Source: an uncultured Alphaproteobacteria bacterium
Lineage (GTDB): Bacteria; Pseudomonadota; Alphaproteobacteria; Micropepsales; Micropepsaceae
DNA: 64,000 nt
NCBI GenBank assembly: GCA_902826695.1
Contig: CADEFU010000005.1
Coordinates: forward strand, 1-64,000
Direction of reading: 5' to 3'
The notes beneath the pieces were generated by a model. That model saw nothing but the letters and a program-made list of their open reading frames with translations, made no database searches and was not told where the DNA came from. Below, one piece after another: positions 37,702 to 47,809 of this stretch. A program made the translations under genes and the position numbers. The first letter of the stretch is position 1. Every line of letters begins with the position of its first letter.

Positions 37702-38469
37702 TCAGCCCGTAACGAATTGCTCAGCCAACATCCGCTCCTGCAATGAGCGGTCTGGATCGAACAGAATCGTTACCGAAACACTGGCATCTTCGGCAACGGA
37801 AACTTCCGTCACCTCGCGGACCTCAATGTGGTCTGCAACAGCGCTCACAGGACGCTTATCGGCTTCGAGAATCTCGAAGCCAACTTTTGCCGAATGTGGC
37901 AGCAGCGCACCGCGCCAACGCCGCGGCCGGAACGCACTGATTGGCGTGAGTGCCAAAAGCCCGGCATCGATTGGTAGAATCGGTCCGTTGACCGAGAGAT
38001 TGTACGCCGTCGATCCCGCGGGCGTCGAAAGCAGTATGCCATCGCAGATCAACTCTTCCAGCCGCACGATCCCGTCGATCGAAATCCTGAGCTTTGCCGC
38101 TTGCCGCGTCTCGCGGAGCATCGACACTTCGTTGAAGGCGAGCGCCGTATGCGATTTGCCCGACGCCGTCTTCACTTTCATTTTCAACGGGCGGATCGCC
38201 TGAGCCTCGGTGATGTCGAGCCGCTCCAGCAGCTGGTTCGGCGAATACTCGTTCATCAAAAAGCCGACCGACCCGCAATTCATCCCAAAAATCGGCAAGT
38301 CTCGCTTCGTGTTTTTGTGAACGGTCTGCAGCATCAACCCATCGCCGCCAAGCGCGACGATGACATCCGCGTCCGCCTTCGCGTTGCCGTAACGCTTCGT
38401 AAGCTCCTTCAGCGCGGCCTGCGCTTCGGGAGCATTCGATGCCGCAAAAGCTGGTTTCTTGAATCGCAT
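37702..38469 (-). CDS. nadK: NAD kinase
   Basis: 255 residues. GGDG (41-44) is the ATP/NAD-kinase signature, with [12 protein letters not shown] and [24 protein letters not shown] forming the NAD site. It makes NADP from NAD and ATP or polyphosphate. Its start codon overlaps the moaA stop (TGATG), so the two are translationally coupled. The protein is at the short end for the family. Confidence 0.95.
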   Translation of the reverse strand: MRFKKPAFAASNAPEAQAALKELTKRYGNAKADADVIVALGGDGLMLQTVHKNTKRDLPIFGMNCGSVGFLMNEYSPNQLLERLDITEAQAIRPLKMKVKTASGKSHTALAFNEVSMLRETRQAAKLRISIDGIVRLEELICDGILLSTPAGSTAYNLSVNGPILPIDAGLLALTPISAFRPRRWRGALLPHSAKVGFEILEADKRPVSAVADHIEVREVTEVSVAEDASVSVTILFDPDRSLQERMLAEQFVTG

Positions 38470-39458
38470 CAGCCGCCGGTCACAGACATATGCCGCGCGA
38501 CAGCGGGCGAATTTTTCCGGCGATCAATCACAAAATCATGCCCCTTCGGCTTGCGCCCAATTGCCTCGTCGATTGCAGCGTCAAGGGCCGCATCATCCGC
38601 ACTCGCGCGCAACGGTTTACGCAAGTCCGCCGCATCGTCCTGCCCCAGACACATATAGAGCATCCCCGTGCACGTCAGCCGCACCCGGTTGCAGCTCTCA
38701 CAAAAGTTATGCGTCAGCGGTGTGATGAACCCCAGCCGCCCGCCGGTTTCCGCAACGCGCACGTAGCGCGCCGGCCCGCCGGTGCGATAGTCGCTCTCGT
38801 CCAACGTATACTTCTGCGCCAGACGCGAGCGAACCAACGACAATGGCAAATACTGATCCGTCCGGTCCGCGTCGATCTCGCCCATCGGCATGGTCTCGAT
38901 CAGCGTAAAGTCCATACCCTTGCCGTGCGCCCACGTCATCAGATCGGCGATCTCGTCCTCATTGATCCCACGCAGCGCCACCGTGTTGATCTTGACCTTC
39001 AACCCCGCCGCCAACGCCGCATCGACCCCCTGCAGCACAGGCTCGATCTTTCCCCACCGCGTAATGTCGCGAAACCGCTCCGCGCTGAGCGTATCGAGCG
39101 ACACGTTCACCCGCCGCACACCCGCCGCCTTCAGCTCTCCCGCAAACCGCGCCAACTGACTGCCGTTCGTTGTGACTGTGAGTTCGTCCAAGGCCCCCGA
39201 CTCCAGGTGCCGAGCGAGGCTCTGGACCAGGCTCATCACATTCCGCCGGACCAGCGGCTCGCCGCCCGTCAGCCGCAGCTTCCGCACGCCCTTCGCGACG
39301 AAGGCCGAGCACAACCGGTCGAGCTCTTCCAGCGTCAACAGCTCAGCCTTCGGCAGGAACGTCATGTCCTCCGCCATGCAATACGTGCAGCGGAAGTCAC
39401 AGCGGTCCGTCACCGACACGCGGAGATAGGTGATCTGACGGCCAAACGGGTCGAGCAT
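38469..39458 (-). CDS. moaA: GTP 3',8-cyclase MoaA
   Basis: 329 residues. Radical-SAM cluster C20-x3-C24-x2-C27 (CDFRCTYC), [14 protein letters not shown], and a C-terminal second cluster ([20 protein letters not shown]). It carries out the first step of molybdopterin synthesis, making the 3',8-cyclo intermediate from GTP. The molybdopterin hydroxylase at 41.9 kb would use this cofactor. No other moa genes are near. Confidence 0.96.
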   Translation of the reverse strand: MLDPFGRQITYLRVSVTDRCDFRCTYCMAEDMTFLPKAELLTLEELDRLCSAFVAKGVRKLRLTGGEPLVRRNVMSLVQSLARHLESGALDELTVTTNGSQLARFAGELKAAGVRRVNVSLDTLSAERFRDITRWGKIEPVLQGVDAALAAGLKVKINTVALRGINEDEIADLMTWAHGKGMDFTLIETMPMGEIDADRTDQYLPLSLVRSRLAQKYTLDESDYRTGGPARYVRVAETGGRLGFITPLTHNFCESCNRVRLTCTGMLYMCLGQDDAADLRKPLRASADDAALDAAIDEAIGRKPKGHDFVIDRRKNSPAVARHMSVTGG

Positions 39459-39568
39459 GTGGGCAACTTAGCAGCAGGAGCCCAGAGGTCCAGTGGGAGA
39501 CAGTCGCACTTTCCGCGGAATCGTGGCTAACATCGCCCCGCCGCTACGATACTCACCGGACCAACCCA

Positions 39569-41059
39569 ATGACCCGTTACATCCTCAGCATCGACCAGGG
39601 AACAACGTCCAGCCGCGCCATTTTGTTCGACACGCGCGGCACGCCGGTCAAAGTCGCACAAGCCGAGCACAAGCAATTCTACCCGCAAGACGGCTGGGTC
39701 GAGCACGACGCCGAGGAAATCTGGAACGCAACGCTGAAAGTGTCCCGCGAGGCGGTTGCGGGACATGCGAATGCCGTCGCCGCCATCGGCATCACGAACC
39801 AGCGCGAAACGACGGTCCTCTGGGACCGCAAAACCGGCGCCCCCATCCACAAAGCCATCGTCTGGCAAGACCGCCGCACCGCAGCGACCTGCGCGCGCAT
39901 GAAAGACGAAGGCAAAGAGAGCACGATCGCGGCCAAGACCGGCCTCCTGCTCGACCCCTACTTCTCCGGAACAAAACTCGCCTGGCTGCTCGATAATGTG
40001 CCGGGCGCCCGGGCACGAGCCGAAAAGGGCGAACTCGCGTTCGGCACGATCGACAGTTGGCTCGTCTATCGCCTGACCGGCGGCAAAGTCCACGCGACCG
40101 ACGCGACGAACGCTTCCCGCACGATGCTCTACGACATCGTCAAAGGCCGCTGGGACGGCGAGATCTTGGACTGGCTCAACATCCCGAACGCCGTGCTCCC
40201 CACCGTCCACGACTCCGCCGCCGCCTACGGCACGACCGATGAGAAGCTTTTCGGCGCCTCGATCCCGATCGCCGGCATTGCCGGCGATCAACAAGCCGCT
40301 ACAGTCGGCCAAGCATGCCTCAAACAGGGTCTAATGAAGTCAACCTACGGCACCGGCTGCTTCGCGCTCGTCAACACCGGCGCTGCAATGGCTCCGTCGC
40401 GCAACAAACTCCTTTCAACGATTGCCTACGCAACGAACGGCAAGCGCACCTACGCTCTCGAAGGCTCGATCTTCATGGCCGGCGCCACGATCCAATGGCT
40501 GCGCGACGGCTTGAAGCTGTTCAAGGACTCCGCCGACAGCGCCGCGCTCGCCAAACAAGCCGACCAACGCTCGCGCGTCTATCTCGTGCCCGCCTTTGTC
40601 GGCCTTGGCGCTCCGTACTGGGACGCTGAAGCGCGCGGCGCCATCGTCGGCCTTACCCGCGACAGCGGCCAACCCGAAATCGCCAAGGCCGGACTCGAGT
40701 CCGTCTGCTTCCAAACCCGCGACCTGCTCGAGGCGATGGCCGCCGACATGTCCGACGCAGGCCTTGGCAGCCCAGCCGCTCTCCGCGTTGACGGCGGCAT
40801 GGTAGTGAACGACCTCTTCTGCCAATGGCTCGCCGACCTCACCGGCCGCCCGATTGAACGCCCCGAAGTCGTAGAAACAACCGCGCTCGGTGCCGCCTAC
40901 CTGGCGGGCCTCGGCAGCGGCATCTATTCGTCGCTCGACGAAGTGGCCTCAAGCTGGCGCTGCGAACGCCGTTTCGACCCAAAAATCAGTGCCGACGAAC
41001 GCGACGCCAAGTATGCCGGCTGGAAGGAAGCCGTCGGACGCGTCCTTAGCCAGCGCTGA
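39569..41059 (+). CDS. glpK: Glycerol kinase
   Basis: 496 residues, full length. [15 protein letters not shown] is the N-terminal ATP loop of FGGY kinases, and [21 protein letters not shown] and IVWQDRRT contact glycerol. [14 protein letters not shown] is the FGGY signature, and [17 protein letters not shown] lies near the C-terminus. It phosphorylates glycerol to glycerol-3-phosphate. No glpF or glpD is adjacent; an aldolase gene follows by 59 bp. Confidence 0.96.
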   Translation: MTRYILSIDQGTTSSRAILFDTRGTPVKVAQAEHKQFYPQDGWVEHDAEEIWNATLKVSREAVAGHANAVAAIGITNQRETTVLWDRKTGAPIHKAIVWQDRRTAATCARMKDEGKESTIAAKTGLLLDPYFSGTKLAWLLDNVPGARARAEKGELAFGTIDSWLVYRLTGGKVHATDATNASRTMLYDIVKGRWDGEILDWLNIPNAVLPTVHDSAAAYGTTDEKLFGASIPIAGIAGDQQAATVGQACLKQGLMKSTYGTGCFALVNTGAAMAPSRNKLLSTIAYATNGKRTYALEGSIFMAGATIQWLRDGLKLFKDSADSAALAKQADQRSRVYLVPAFVGLGAPYWDAEARGAIVGLTRDSGQPEIAKAGLESVCFQTRDLLEAMAADMSDAGLGSPAALRVDGGMVVNDLFCQWLADLTGRPIERPEVVETTALGAAYLAGLGSGIYSSLDEVASSWRCERRFDPKISADERDAKYAGWKEAVGRVLSQR

Positions 41060-41118
41060 TTTGACAGGCTGAAGCCTGAAGGGCCACTCTCATCCCGAAC
41101 CCGCATTGGAGACACCGC

Positions 41119-41898
41119 ATGTCCGCAGCCCTGCACGCCGTCCCCTCCGTCCGCGACAAAGTCTCGAAAGAGGAATGGCAAATCCGCACCGATCTCGCGG
41201 CGACCTATCGCCTGGTCGCGCACCACGGCTGGTCGGACATGATTTTCACCCACATCTCCGCGCGCATACCCGGACCCGAACACCACTTCCTGATCAACCC
41301 TTACGGCATGACGTTCGACGAGATCACGGCGTCGAGCCTCGTCAAGATCGACGTCGATGGCAACAAGGTGATGGAGAGCCCCCACCCGGTGAACCCGGCC
41401 GGCTTCACGATTCACTCGGCGATCCACATGGCGCGCGAAGACGCGCAGGCTGTGATCCACGTCCACACGGCCGACGGCGTCGCCGTCTCGTGCCAGGCGC
41501 ACGGCCTCCTTCCGATCAGCCAGCACGCGATGCTCGTCCACGCCGACATCGCCTATCACGACTATGAGGGCGTCGCGCTCAATCACGACGAACGCCCGCG
41601 CCTGGTGAACGATCTCGGCACGAAGAACATCTTCATCCTGCGCAATCACGGCACGCTGACGGTCGGCCAAACCTGCGCCGACGCCTTCCTGCGCCTCTAC
41701 AATCTGGAGCGCGCCTGCACCATCCAAGTAAAGGCGCTGGCAGGAGGCACAAAGATCAACCAGCCGAACGACGGCGTTCCGGACGTTGTCACCGGCCAGG
41801 TTACGGGCATGAACACCAGCAGCGCCTTCGCCGACAAGTTGGTTTGGCCGGCAATGCTGCGCCTGCTCGACCGCAAAGACCCCAGCTATCGCAACTAA
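41119..41898 (+). CDS. Class II aldolase/adducin family protein
   Basis: 259 residues. The fold of L-fuculose-phosphate aldolase-like proteins: GWSDMIFTHISARIPGPEHHFLINPYG, then the zinc histidines in AVIHVHTADG and the later His in LRNHGTLTVGQT. Many close relatives are annotated only as class II aldolase/adducin and have no tested substrate. GGAGAC precedes the ATG. The molybdopterin hydroxylase follows by 21 bp and may be in the same operon. Confidence 0.9.
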   Translation: MSAALHAVPSVRDKVSKEEWQIRTDLAATYRLVAHHGWSDMIFTHISARIPGPEHHFLINPYGMTFDEITASSLVKIDVDGNKVMESPHPVNPAGFTIHSAIHMAREDAQAVIHVHTADGVAVSCQAHGLLPISQHAMLVHADIAYHDYEGVALNHDERPRLVNDLGTKNIFILRNHGTLTVGQTCADAFLRLYNLERACTIQVKALAGGTKINQPNDGVPDVVTGQVTGMNTSSAFADKLVWPAMLRLLDRKDPSYRN

Positions 41899-41919
41899 GC
41901 TCATAAGGGCTCTTCAAAC

Positions 41920-44232
41920 ATGAAGTTCGGCGCAGGCCAGCCGGTTCCCCGGCTTGAGGACAATCGTCTCATCACGGGCAAGGGTCAGTTCACCGACGAC
42001 CTCACCCTTCCCGGCGCAGTGCACATGGTGCTGCTGCGCTCGCCGCACGCGCACGCGAAGCTGAAAGAGGTCGACACGCTGCATGCGCGCAGCGCGCCCG
42101 GCGTTATCGGCGTCTTCACGCACAAGGACATCGAAGCCGCCGGCATTAAGCCGCTTCCCTGCGTCGCCGTGATGCCGAACCGGGACGGCAGCCCGATGGT
42201 GATCCCGCCGCGCTACGCGTTGGCGAAAGATCGCGTCAGCCACCTTGGCGAACCGGTCGCCATGGTCGTCGCCGAGACCGCGATCCAAGCCCGCGACGCG
42301 GCCGAAATGATCAACGCCTACTACGAAGAACTCCCCGCGGTCGTCGACACGGTCGCGGCCCTCACCGCACCGCCCATCCACCCCGGCATGAAGTCGAATG
42401 TCGCGCTCGACCACGAACTCGGCGACAAGGCCGCGACCGATGCGGCGTTCGCCAAAGCGGCCCACGTCACGACGCTCAATCTCGTAAACCAGCGCGTCGT
42501 CGTGAACGCGATGGAACCCCGCGCGTGCATGGGCGACTACGACAAGACGAAGGACAAATACACGCTCTACACCGGCAGCCAAGGCGTGCACGGCATGCGC
42601 GGCGGCATGTCGAAGTTCGTCCTCGGCATCGAGGAATCGAAGCTGCGTATCGTCACAAAGGATGTCGGCGGCGGCTTCGGCATGAAGTCGTTCATCTATC
42701 ACGAGTATCCGCTTGTACTCTTTGCAGCGAAGAAGCTGGGCCGCCCCGTCAAATGGGTGTCGGAACGCGCCGAGGCCTTCTTGTCGGACACGCAGGGCCG
42801 CGATCATGTAACCGAGTCCTCGATCGCGCTCGACAAAGACCACAGGATCCTGGCGATCCGCACGACGACGACCGCCGCGATGGGCGCCCTGCTCTCCTAC
42901 TTCGCGCCGTTCGTGCCCACGATGGCCGCCCCCGGCATGCAAGTCGGCGTCTACGCGATCCCCGCGTTCTACACCGCCACGAAGTGTGTGTTCACAAACA
43001 CCGTGCCTGTCGATGCCTATCGCGGCGCGGGCCGCCCGGAAGCCGCTTACGTGATCGAGCGTCTGATCGACAAGGCGGCAGGCGAACTTAAGATCGACGC
43101 GGCCGAGTTGCGCCGGAAGAACTTCATCCAGCCCGCGCAAATGCCCTATGCGTTCCCCTCGAAGAACGTGCTCGACAGCGGCGAGTTCGCCCGCAACATG
43201 GACGACGCAACCAAGCTCGCCGATTGGCAGGGCTTCGCCGCGCGCGCCGCCGCCGCCAAGACGCGCGGCAAACTCGCCGGCATCGGCATGTCCTACTACG
43301 TCGAGAAGACAGCCGGCGGCTTCGAAATGGCGCATATCGAAGTGCGCGCCGACGGCGAAGTCCACGTCATCGCGGGCACCCAATCGAACGGCCAAGGCCA
43401 CGAAACCGCCTACGCGCAACTCGTCGCCGAACGCCTGAACGTTCCGATCGAGATCGTGAAGGTCACCTCCGGCGACAGCGACGCGATCAAGGCGGGCGGC
43501 GGCACCGGCGGCTCGCGCTCGCTCACCATGGCGGGCGGCGCGATCGGCGTTGCAGTCAAGGACGTCGTGGAGAAAGGCAAAGCCATCGCTTCGAACGAAC
43601 TGGAAGCGGCGGCCGCCGACATCGAATACGCCGACGCGAAGTTCCGCATCGCCGGCACCGACCGCTCGATCGGCCTGTTCGAAGTTGCGCGCATCGCAAA
43701 GACGCAAGCCAACATCGAAGGCGTCGAGGGCATCGCTGCCGATGGCGAGTTCAAGAACGCGTCGAACACCTGGCCGAACGGCTGCCACATCTGCGAAGTC
43801 GAAATCGACCCCGAAACCGGCGTCACCGACATCACCCGCTACACGATCGTCGACGACTTCGGAAAGATCGTGAACCCGCTTCTCGTTGCGGGCCAAGTCC
43901 ACGGCGGCGTCGTCCAGGGCCTCGGCCAAGCGATGGGCGAAGTCGCGGTCTACGACAACGACAGCGGCCAGCTCGTCACCGGCTCGTTCATGGACTACTG
44001 GATGCCGCGCGCCGACAACTTCCCGATGATGACGTTCAAGACGAACGAGATTCCCTGCAAGACGAATCCGCTCGGCGTCAAAGGTTGCGGCGAAGCGGGC
44101 ACCGTGGGCGCCGCCCCCGCGCTCGTCAACGCCGTCGTCAATGCGCTGAAAGCCTACGGCGTGACGCACGTAGACATGCCGCTGACGCCGTTGAAGCTGT
44201 GGCAAATCACGAAGGGCAAAGCGGCCGCATAG
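41920..44232 (+). CDS. Molybdopterin-binding hydroxylase large subunit (xanthine dehydrogenase/CoxL family)
   Basis: 770 residues. PRLEDNRLITGKGQFTDDL is the usual start of CoxL-like subunits. GGGFGMKSFIYHEYPL and GQGHETAYAQLVAERL bind the cofactor. AYRGAGRPEAAYVIERLID is the loop of form II (non-CO) enzymes. KGCGEAGTVGAAPALVNAV carries the active Glu near residue 725. It would hydroxylate an aldehyde or heterocycle. The FAD and 2Fe-2S subunits are not in the window, so partners must come from elsewhere. Confidence 0.93.
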   Translation: MKFGAGQPVPRLEDNRLITGKGQFTDDLTLPGAVHMVLLRSPHAHAKLKEVDTLHARSAPGVIGVFTHKDIEAAGIKPLPCVAVMPNRDGSPMVIPPRYALAKDRVSHLGEPVAMVVAETAIQARDAAEMINAYYEELPAVVDTVAALTAPPIHPGMKSNVALDHELGDKAATDAAFAKAAHVTTLNLVNQRVVVNAMEPRACMGDYDKTKDKYTLYTGSQGVHGMRGGMSKFVLGIEESKLRIVTKDVGGGFGMKSFIYHEYPLVLFAAKKLGRPVKWVSERAEAFLSDTQGRDHVTESSIALDKDHRILAIRTTTTAAMGALLSYFAPFVPTMAAPGMQVGVYAIPAFYTATKCVFTNTVPVDAYRGAGRPEAAYVIERLIDKAAGELKIDAAELRRKNFIQPAQMPYAFPSKNVLDSGEFARNMDDATKLADWQGFAARAAAAKTRGKLAGIGMSYYVEKTAGGFEMAHIEVRADGEVHVIAGTQSNGQGHETAYAQLVAERLNVPIEIVKVTSGDSDAIKAGGGTGGSRSLTMAGGAIGVAVKDVVEKGKAIASNELEAAAADIEYADAKFRIAGTDRSIGLFEVARIAKTQANIEGVEGIAADGEFKNASNTWPNGCHICEVEIDPETGVTDITRYTIVDDFGKIVNPLLVAGQVHGGVVQGLGQAMGEVAVYDNDSGQLVTGSFMDYWMPRADNFPMMTFKTNEIPCKTNPLGVKGCGEAGTVGAAPALVNAVVNALKAYGVTHVDMPLTPLKLWQITKGKAAA

Positions 44233-44346
44233 TCGACGCGCGCCGATGGCAAAACGTGCACCGGCGGCGAAAATCCCTCAGCGCGTGCGTGAACTTTCGA
44301 ACTGGCCTGCATATGGTGAGCCCCTGACTCACGAGAAGGAGCCCAC

Positions 44347-45264
44347 ATGCTTCGCCACCTGACAGTTGCCACGCTTTCTTTAGCTTTATTGGCACCCGCT
44401 TACGCAGATACCTACAAGGATCCGGATGGGCGTTTCCAAATGATGATCCCAAGCGGATGGGCTTCTGTCGATGTTCCTGACCGCAAAGCACTAACGTTCG
44501 TTCTCGGCAACCGGCAAACGGATATCCCGGCGTACTGCCTTGGCCTTTTCATGGACACACCCCCGTCCCGCAATCGTAGCCAAGCCGATATCAACGAAGA
44601 GGTGAACGGTCAGATGACGCCGGAGTTCTGGCGCGAAGCGATGAAATCGGCGAGCGACAGTAAGCTCGCGATGAAAATCGAAACGAGCGGCTCGCGTACG
44701 CAATCCGGCCGTTCAATTCACCATGCCGTCTACACGGCCAGCAGTCCCGGCGATGCGAACGGCCCAGTCCTGAAGGGCAAGATGGAAATGCATTTTGTGC
44801 CGGGCGCGATGCACACAGTCACGTGCTCGACCAAGGACGTGGACTATCCCACCGTGAGCACGGATTTCGAGACCATCCTCACCTCGTACGATCCGCGTGC
44901 TGATGTTCTCGTGTCGAGCCTCGAACGGCCTGCGCCGTCGGTTCTTACAATGTACGAGAAAGTGAACTACACGGGCGCGGCCCGCGTGCTGTCGCAGGAC
45001 ACGCCAAACTTGGCGGCGGCCGGGTGGCCGACGCTAAGCGCAAGCCTTTCGGTCGATGGCGCCGAGCCTTGGCAAGTCTGCGTCGGCGCAGGCTTCACCG
45101 GCGCCTGCCGCACGGTGGTCGGCGCGCAGAGCGCAGGCCGCGGGCCGCTTGCAATCGGCTCCGCCCGCCGCCTCTCGGGCAAGATCGGGTTCGGGAACTT
45201 CGCAACAACCGCCATCCGTCGCACGTTCCATAATCCGGCGATGAACAAAGCGCTCCAACGCTAG
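44347..45264 (+). CDS. Secreted protein with C-terminal beta-gamma-crystallin-like domain
   Basis: 305 residues with a signal peptide MLRHLTVATLSLALLAPAYA and AAGGAG before the ATG. Residues 22-190 are of unknown fold (YKDPDGRFQMMIPSGW opening). Residues about 198-290 contain two Greek-key-like motifs, TMYEKVNYTGAARVL (201-215) and WQVCVGAGFTGACRTV (242-257), with the aromatic and Gly spacing of beta-gamma-crystallins. Such domains often bind calcium, but I see no clear N/D-N/D-x-x-S site. Confidence 0.75.
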   Translation: MLRHLTVATLSLALLAPAYADTYKDPDGRFQMMIPSGWASVDVPDRKALTFVLGNRQTDIPAYCLGLFMDTPPSRNRSQADINEEVNGQMTPEFWREAMKSASDSKLAMKIETSGSRTQSGRSIHHAVYTASSPGDANGPVLKGKMEMHFVPGAMHTVTCSTKDVDYPTVSTDFETILTSYDPRADVLVSSLERPAPSVLTMYEKVNYTGAARVLSQDTPNLAAAGWPTLSASLSVDGAEPWQVCVGAGFTGACRTVVGAQSAGRGPLAIGSARRLSGKIGFGNFATTAIRRTFHNPAMNKALQR

Positions 45265-45277
45265 AACGAAGTCGGCT

Positions 45278-45304
45278 GCCGGAGAGCCTCAAAGGCTCTC
45301 CGGC
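45278..45304. terminator. Hairpin between convergent genes
   Basis: GCCGGAGAGCCT and AGGCTCTCCGGC form a perfect 12-bp stem with a three-base loop. It lies across the last codons of the ferredoxin and just past the secreted-protein stop. There is no U-tract on either side, so termination would be weak or bidirectional. Confidence 0.5.
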
Positions 45305-45602
45305 GCAAGCGTAACCTGAAGCCCGTCGAGCTCGGCATTCATCTTGATCTGGCACGAGAGCCGCGAATTCTCCTGCACCGCGACGCCGAAGTCGAGCATA
45401 TCGACTTCCTGCTGCTGCGCCGCCGGGATCCGGTCGACCCAAGCCTCGTCCACATAGACGTGACACGTCGCGCACGCGCACGCGCCGCCGCATTCGGCGG
45501 AAAGCGGCAGGTTCGCGTCGCGGATGACCTCCATCGCGCTCCAGTCGTCGCGTGCTTGCAGTTCGTGCACCTTGCCGGTTCGGTCTGTAACGATCAGTTT
45601 CA

Positions 45603-45603
<1 letters not shown>
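45289..45603 (-). CDS. 2Fe-2S ferredoxin, adrenodoxin type
   Basis: 104 residues from MKLIVTDRTG. The cluster ligands are in CGGACACATCHVYV with the fourth Cys in SRLSCQIKM, the pattern of vertebrate-type ferredoxins. The ATG overlaps the reductase stop (ATGA), so the two are coupled and probably an electron-transfer pair. A longer in-frame start (45681) lies inside the reductase gene and is rejected. Confidence 0.93.
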
Positions 45604-46827
<1,224 letters not shown>

Positions 46828-47178
46828 ATGCCAGCCCCCTGGCCTGACCTGCAAGGCGTACCCGCCGAAGACTGCCAAAACATGGCCGACGTCCGCCGCG
46901 AGATCGACCGCATCGACAGCGCGCTGGTGCGCATCTTGGCCGAGCGCCTGACCTACATCGAGCGCGCCGGTCACATCAAGCAAGAGCGCGGCGCGGTGCG
47001 CGACGAAGCGCGCATCAACGACGTGCTCGCGAAGGTGAAAGCGGCTTGCGCCAAAGAAGGCTTCCCCTTCACGATCGCCGAACCGGTCTGGCGCAAGCTG
47101 ATGGACGGCTGCATCGAACATGAGTTCGAGGTGTTCGACGAGGTGAGCGCGCAGTCACGCGTTCGCGCACTAGGTTAG
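46828..47178 (+). CDS. Chorismate mutase, AroQ class
   Basis: 116 residues, all helical. MADVRREIDRIDSALVRILAERLTYIERAGHIKQERGAV is the AroQ H1 region with Arg and Lys of the active site; DEARINDVLAKVKAACAKEG and WRKLMDGCIEHE complete the fold. It converts chorismate to prephenate for Phe/Tyr synthesis; PchB-like lyase activity cannot be ruled out. GAGGAA lies seven bases before the ATG. Confidence 0.92.
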   Translation: MPAPWPDLQGVPAEDCQNMADVRREIDRIDSALVRILAERLTYIERAGHIKQERGAVRDEARINDVLAKVKAACAKEGFPFTIAEPVWRKLMDGCIEHEFEVFDEVSAQSRVRALG

Positions 47179-47189
47179 CGTCCTTTAGC

Positions 47190-47567
47190 ATGAGAGAGGA
47201 TGGCAAACCGGCGCTCAGTATCATGCGGCGGGTCTCAGATGTGTTGTCCGTCTTCTTCGCTGTCGCGTTGCTTTGTGGCTCCGCGTACATGTTGTGGACG
47301 GGAAGTTATGTTGCAGGAGCGCACATTGGCCTGCTTGCATCTGCGACGATCGTGGCTGAGTTTATCTTCAGGCTGCAGACCAAGTCCAAGGCAATACTCA
47401 TTTGCGGCCTATTGGCGGTTTGGCTTCAGCCTGTCATGCTGTTTTCACTTGTTGCGTGGAACGTCTTCGGACCGTATCCGCCGGTTACATTCTATGCAGC
47501 AGTCGTCGCAGTGTGGATCGTTCCGATACTCCTGCTGTTCGCAATGCCGAAAGGGACGCCACGCTAA
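47190..47567 (+). CDS. Hypothetical four-TM membrane protein
   Basis: 125 residues with four hydrophobic helices (VLSVFFAVALLCGSAYMLW; AHIGLLASATIVAEFIF; AILICGLLAVWLQPVMLFSLVAW; YAAVVAVWIVPILLLFAM). No motif is recognised. Codon use is less GC-biased than in neighbouring genes, as for the 50.3 kb gene, which suggests lower expression or acquisition. It follows chorismate mutase by 11 bp. Confidence 0.55.
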   Translation: MREDGKPALSIMRRVSDVLSVFFAVALLCGSAYMLWTGSYVAGAHIGLLASATIVAEFIFRLQTKSKAILICGLLAVWLQPVMLFSLVAWNVFGPYPPVTFYAAVVAVWIVPILLLFAMPKGTPR

Positions 47568-47578
47568 CTTTCGAACGG

Positions 47579-47746
47579 TCACAGATCACGAAACACGACT
47601 TCATCCAGTGCGCTGTTCCAGTCCGAAAATGCTTCCGCGGCCAATGCGCACCAAAATTGTACGTCTTCAGCTACTTGCTCATTGAGACTATCGCGGCGAG
47701 CCGAGGGTGTCGCACGCCGAACCTTTTTCGATCGGGTACGTCGCAT
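47579..47746 (-). CDS. Small orphan antitoxin-like protein
   Basis: 55 residues (56 from the adjacent ATG at 47749). A perfect AGGAG lies seven bases before the ATG, better than most genes here. The basic N-terminus (MRRTRSKKVRRATPSARR) precedes an acidic helical tail (EDVQFWCALAAEAFSDWNSALDEVVFRDL) that resembles the end of VapB/MazE-type antitoxins. No toxin gene is adjacent. It is divergent from the phosphonate monoesterase, 63 bp away. Confidence 0.55.
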   Translation of the reverse strand: MRRTRSKKVRRATPSARRDSLNEQVAEDVQFWCALAAEAFSDWNSALDEVVFRDL

Positions 47747-47773
47747 CATACAACTCCTGTCCTCAAGAAATGT

Positions 47774-47797
47774 GTGTACTATTCTATCGCGGTACAC
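47774..47797. promoter_or_regulatory. Inverted repeat in the divergent gap
   Basis: GTGTAC (47774-47779) and GTACAC (47792-47797) with a 12-bp spacer, lying between the small ORF and the phosphonate monoesterase. Spacing and position suit a dimeric repressor operator. Confidence 0.35.
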
Positions 47798-47809
47798 TGC
47801 AAATAGATC

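Noticed and set aside
41914-44205. 763-codon minus-strand ORF opposite the molybdopterin hydroxylase
   Set aside because: Antisense shadow; the plus strand has all family motifs.
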